Position numbers and translations under genes: made by a program. DNA of 8,771 nucleotides. Origin: Candidatus Zhuqueibacterota bacterium. GTDB taxonomy: Bacteria > Zhuqueibacterota > Zhuqueibacteria > Residuimicrobiales > Residuimicrobiaceae. Below are positions 6,479-8,771 of the stretch, one piece after another (the first letter of the stretch is position 1; every line of letters begins with the position of its first letter). Below the pieces are notes generated by a model. The model was given only the letters and a program-made list of their open reading frames with translations, had not been told where the DNA came from and searched no databases. The stretch lies in assembly GCA_016934435.1 (NCBI GenBank), contig JAFGSU010000443.1, forward strand, positions 1-8,771, given 5' to 3'.

Positions 6479-7789
6479 TTAACGTTTGGGTAAATATTGA
6501 CTCAAATAGGTATAATCGGGTGTTAATCGCCCGTTATGGACGATGACGGCTTTTTTTATTTCAGCCGGTAATTCGATTTCACTGAAAGGTTTTTGCCATT
6601 CCGCCCGGGCGACGGCCGGGATCAAGTGCCAGAGTGAATCGCTGAAAAAATGCGAGGCGTCGCGCGGTAACTCTGCCGGCAGATTATCGATAGCCATGAC
6701 CAAAATGCCGTCGCCGGTGTGACCATCGCTGACGGCGCCGGTAACTGGATGATAGGCGAAAACAGGCTGGTCGGGTGTCGTGACTTTTTCAGTGCATTCG
6801 ATGGAACCATTGATATCGCAGCTGACATCTCCGATCAGCTGTAGTTTGAGCGGTTGCCCGGAGACGGAACGGTCGCGTAAAAATTCTTTGGTCACCAGTC
6901 TCGGATACCGTTCGTCCCAGTAGATGCCGTTGACCAGAACGTGCAAGTACGGTAAATAGTTTTCGAAAATACCTCGATACTTTTGCGGATGGCGGAAATA
7001 ATCCATTTTGTCGAAGAGGATCGACGAATCGATGGGTTCAACCATATGTTTCTCTTCAAACTGGACTTTATAAAGTAATGCATCGGAGCGAATGGACAGG
7101 GACTCAAGGTCTTCCGGCTGGATGGCCGTATGGGGCAAAAGACCAAATATCTCCTGGGCGCCTCTGGAAACATGGCCGTAACCGCTGAAACCGAAAACCA
7201 GCGGCCGGATGGCTTCCGGCAGGCCTTGCGCCAATAAATCAGTACCTATTTCCCGCAAATGACTCCTGATGTCGGCCAAATCGTGATATTCGTAAGCCGG
7301 TTTTATCCTGGTTAAGGGCGTAAGAAATCCCTGGTGTTTGAGGCGCAAACCCAGGGCGCGCAGCGTTTCCACCATGCCGGCCATACCCGCAAATCCGCCG
7401 AAAAATACCAGCCGGCGGCTTCGCTCATCGGCAATGCATTCATAATCGATCAGCGTGCATTTGAGATCGATTATTTTCTGCAGCATGGGCATGTTGTAAG
7501 GTTGTCCCTTTATGGTGTGGGAGAAAAAGAGATAGATTTTTTCAGATAGGATGAGATGCTGTGGAATCTCCTTGATCCCCATGATGATCCGACACGGCGA
7601 AAGATCTTCACAAGCCTGAACACCGACTTGCAGGTACTCCTGATCGGAAAAAGCGCGGCCGGGAAACGGTTGAACACAGATCCGAATGTTGTGTTGTCCC
7701 TGCAAAATTTCGGCATGCTGAGGCGTGATGGCCACGCGCCGCTCCCAAATATTTTTATCTTCCCGTCGTAAACCGACCGATGCGTTCAT
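6479..7789 (-). CDS. Lysine-ketoglutarate reductase (saccharopine dehydrogenase, lysine-forming type)
   Basis: A 436-residue enzyme predicted to condense L-lysine with 2-oxoglutarate to saccharopine using NAD(P)H in the cytoplasm. It aligns along its length, from memory, with the N-terminal half of animal and plant AASS. Hallmarks are LRREDKNIWERR at 7-18 (AASS: VRREDVNAWERR), GIKEI with Lys73 and FFSHTIKGQ with His91 (the likely equivalents of catalytic Lys77 and His96 of yeast Lys1), the dinucleotide-binding loop VFGFSGYGHVSRGAQ at 198-212, VNGIYWDERYPRL at 286-298, GDVSCDINGSIE at 320-331 and IDNLPAELPRDAS at 367-379. I chose the ATG at 7789 because the alignable region starts there and a good GGAG lies seven bases upstream. 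An ATG at 7879 would add 30 unmatched residues without a clear ribosome site. It is the first gene of an operon with saccharopine dehydrogenase, 11 bases downstream. Cofactor preference cannot be read from sequence. Confidence 0.92.
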   Translation of the reverse strand: MNASVGLRREDKNIWERRVAITPQHAEILQGQHNIRICVQPFPGRAFSDQEYLQVGVQACEDLSPCRIIMGIKEIPQHLILSEKIYLFFSHTIKGQPYNMPMLQKIIDLKCTLIDYECIADERSRRLVFFGGFAGMAGMVETLRALGLRLKHQGFLTPLTRIKPAYEYHDLADIRSHLREIGTDLLAQGLPEAIRPLVFGFSGYGHVSRGAQEIFGLLPHTAIQPEDLESLSIRSDALLYKVQFEEKHMVEPIDSSILFDKMDYFRHPQKYRGIFENYLPYLHVLVNGIYWDERYPRLVTKEFLRDRSVSGQPLKLQLIGDVSCDINGSIECTEKVTTPDQPVFAYHPVTGAVSDGHTGDGILVMAIDNLPAELPRDASHFFSDSLWHLIPAVARAEWQKPFSEIELPAEIKKAVIVHNGRLTPDYTYLSQYLPKR

Positions 7790-7842
7790 GCGATTGCTCC
7801 CATATCGGACCTCTTCCTCTGTTCCGCAGTTAAATATTCCAT
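7786..7842 (-). other. Possible leader peptide overlapping the LKR start
   Basis: An 18-codon frame (MEYLTAEQRKRSDMGAIA) starts at the ATG at 7842. It ends at a TGA whose ATGA overlaps the ATG of the LKR gene at 7789. An internal ATG at 7803 is preceded, six bases upstream, by the purine-rich AGAGGAAGAGG, which is a stronger Shine-Dalgarno than that of the first ATG. The GGAG serving the LKR gene lies inside this frame, so translation of it could couple to LKR. It holds only one lysine codon, so it is not a lysine-rich attenuator peptide. It may be chance. Confidence 0.3.
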
Positions 7843-7912
7843 TGGCCTGATGGATACCAGCTGTGCACGTATTAGCCATTTACCAGAGGCTCGCGCAGAA
7901 TTATGAACTTTA

Positions 7913-7941
7913 ATTTTACTAAAAATTAGGCATAAAAGCAA
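7913..7941 (-). promoter_or_regulatory. Candidate sigma70 promoter of the LKR-SDH operon
   Basis: On the minus strand, TTGCTT (7941-7936) and TAAAAT (7918-7913, 5 of 6 matches) are separated by exactly 17 bases. The site lies in the gap between the LOG-like gene and the LKR gene. Transcription would start near 7906, giving a leader of about 117 bases that contains a short overlapping reading frame (7842-7786). Confidence 0.55.
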
Positions 7942-7999
7942 TTGAAATTTAACACCGGTTCGGCGCTCGCAGGTTAAAATGGTAATCCCAATGGGCAGA

Positions 8000-8500
8000 T
8001 CAAACATCTGTGTGCTGTTGCAGCCATGCCATGCAGTCTTGTAGCGACTCGGCATAATAGAGCTGATCGGGAAAACAGCAGGATTGAAACAGGGCGTGTA
8101 CATCGAACTTGAGCAGGCACACTTTTTTACCGCTTTTCAGCGCCAGGGCGATCTCCGAAATCGTACCGGCGCCGCCCGGCAGCGCCACCACCACATCAGA
8201 CGACAACACATTGATCACGTTGCGCGCGGCGCCCATCTCGGTGAAAATGGGAATGTCGATGAAGGGATTGGCCCCCCGGCGCGAGCCGCCCGGCAGAACG
8301 CCGATGGTGAGGCCATTGCGGCTTTTCGCCCCCTCGGCCGAGGCGCGCATGACGCCGGCGTCGCGACCGCCATTGAGCAGCGCCCAGCCCTGTTCGGCAA
8401 TCATCGCGCCCAGCTGAAAAGCAAGCTCATAAATCGGTTGTGCCACATCTGAACCGCCCATGACGCCGATGATGACTGTCCTCGAACCTCTATTTATCAT
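8000..8500 (-). CDS. LOG-like Rossmann-fold protein, TIGR00725 type
   Basis: A 166-residue protein of the LOG / 'lysine decarboxylase-like' fold, a predicted nucleotide- or phosphosugar-binding cytoplasmic protein. Visible motifs are an N-terminal beta strand with glycine turn (VIIGVMGGS, about 9-17), NGGRDAGVM at 43-51, TIGVLPGG at 65-72, the conserved Arg-Asn in GAARNVIN (90-97), and the family signature LPGGAGTISE at 107-116. Length and motif order match the TIGR00725 branch. The PGGxGTxxE motif is shared with cytokinin-riboside phosphoribohydrolases (LOG), but activity on that substrate is not shown here. Despite older 'lysine decarboxylase' labels for this fold, adjacency to lysine genes is not evidence of a lysine role. 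I chose the ATG at 8500; a TTG at 8560 would add 20 residues, but it coincides with the TTGACA of a candidate promoter and lies outside the conserved domain. The Shine-Dalgarno is weak (AAAAGAA). Confidence 0.85.
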   Translation of the reverse strand: MINRGSRTVIIGVMGGSDVAQPIYELAFQLGAMIAEQGWALLNGGRDAGVMRASAEGAKSRNGLTIGVLPGGSRRGANPFIDIPIFTEMGAARNVINVLSSDVVVALPGGAGTISEIALALKSGKKVCLLKFDVHALFQSCCFPDQLYYAESLQDCMAWLQQHTDV

Positions 8501-8530
8501 TTCTTTTAATCCGATTGCCGCGCTGCCAAA

Positions 8531-8560
8531 AAAATAGCCTCTGATCCTTGCGCCTGTCAA
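8531..8560 (-). promoter_or_regulatory. Candidate sigma70 promoter of the LOG-like gene
   Basis: Read on the minus strand, a perfect -35 TTGACA (8560-8555) is followed after 18 bases by TATTTT (8536-8531), which matches 4 of 6 -10 positions. A start near 8525 would leave a leader of about 25 bases before the ATG at 8500. This is a motif match only. Confidence 0.45.
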
Positions 8561-8771
8561 AATTCCAAATCGAACGAGCGGTCATCTTCACTGCGCTGAA
8601 TCAATTTCGTGGAAATGTTTCTTCGTTTACGCGTACGATTATACCGTAATACATAATGTAAAATACGTTTACACCGATAAATAATCAAGATAAAAAACCC
8701 GTAACGAACAGTTTTTTCAAACTGATCAAAAATCCGCCATCATTGAGATCCATTTTCAATCTTTATTTTTC
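8561..8771. other. Upstream non-coding stretch at the window edge
   Basis: I see no credible gene here. It is A+T-rich. On the minus strand it holds a perfect TATAAT (8643-8638) with no good -35, the small palindrome TACATAATGTA (8650-8660), two copies of CGTTTAC (8624-8630 and 8666-8672), and AAAAAAC/GTTTTTT arms (8692-8698 and 8711-8717) that could form an A/T-only hairpin. The stretch may include a second promoter for the LOG-like gene. Confidence 0.4.

Noticed and set aside
7790..7879. Longer LKR protein starting at ATG 7879
   Set aside because: The added 30 residues do not match the family, and the ATG lacks a Shine-Dalgarno, whereas 7789 has GGAG at a good distance.
7946..7980. Terminator after the LOG-like gene
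   Set aside because: Arms TTTAAC/GTTAAA flank a G+C-rich loop, but the stem is A/T-rich and short and no T-run follows on the minus strand.
7790..7999. Lysine riboswitch (L-box) ahead of the LKR-SDH operon
   Set aside because: The predicted leader is about 117 bases, shorter than an L-box, and I see none of its multi-helix core. Degradative operons would also not be expected to use the usual OFF-type switch.
8501..8560. Longer LOG-like protein starting at TTG 8560
   Set aside because: The extra 20 residues precede the conserved fold, and the TTG is part of a TTGACA promoter box at good spacing to a -10.
1..8771. A new defence, mobile or CRISPR-like system
   Set aside because: No nuclease, helicase, transposase, integrase, reverse transcriptase, toxin-antitoxin pair or spaced repeat array is visible; the recognised genes are metabolic, transport or of unknown function.

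Overview
All seven protein genes I can support lie on the minus strand, so the window reads from high to low coordinates. Clear Shine-Dalgarno sequences (such as AAGGAG before the 6467 start) and sigma70-like promoters (such as TTGCTT-N17-TAAAAT) point to a bacterium using ordinary initiation signals. That argues against typical Bacteroidota, which mostly lack both. The gene content (separate lysine-ketoglutarate reductase and saccharopine dehydrogenase, a short CstA, a DUF3052 protein) would fit an uncultured or environmental lineage, but I cannot name the organism.

Right part (8771 to 5000). A small LOG-like Rossmann protein (TIGR00725 type, 8500-8000) comes first, with its own promoter. 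After a 210-base gap with a good promoter comes a two-gene operon. Its first gene is an LKR-type saccharopine-forming enzyme (7789-6479) and its second a saccharopine dehydrogenase (6467-5145). The Shine-Dalgarno of the second gene overlaps the stop codon of the first. Together these are the two halves of the animal and plant enzyme AASS, in the same order but unfused. They would convert lysine and 2-oxoglutarate through saccharopine to aminoadipate semialdehyde and glutamate. An intrinsic terminator at 4962-5001 closes the operon.

Middle (4296-5144). About 850 bases hold no convincing gene. They contain the terminator, a mosaic of overlapping inverted repeats (4660-4874), a degenerate copy of a dispersed repeat of the type that yields spurious CHCEERSDEAI-like peptides (about 4533-4620), and the promoter region of cstA.

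Left part (4295 to 1). A CstA-family membrane transporter (4295-2652) is followed one base later by a classical short-chain dehydrogenase (2650-1865). Next comes a 252-residue protein joining a receiver-like N-terminal region to a DUF3052 domain (1707-949), and then a 115-residue protein of unknown function (477-130). The last gene has a candidate promoter with two near-identical upstream repeats. It may also have lost its C-terminal part to a frameshift.

The window looks mainly like housekeeping and catabolic genes. I see no defence locus, mobile element with a transposase, CRISPR array, rRNA or tRNA. The points most worth a second look are the receiver-like/DUF3052 fusion, the unfused LKR/SDH pair with its possible leader-peptide coupling, and the palindrome-rich spacer.
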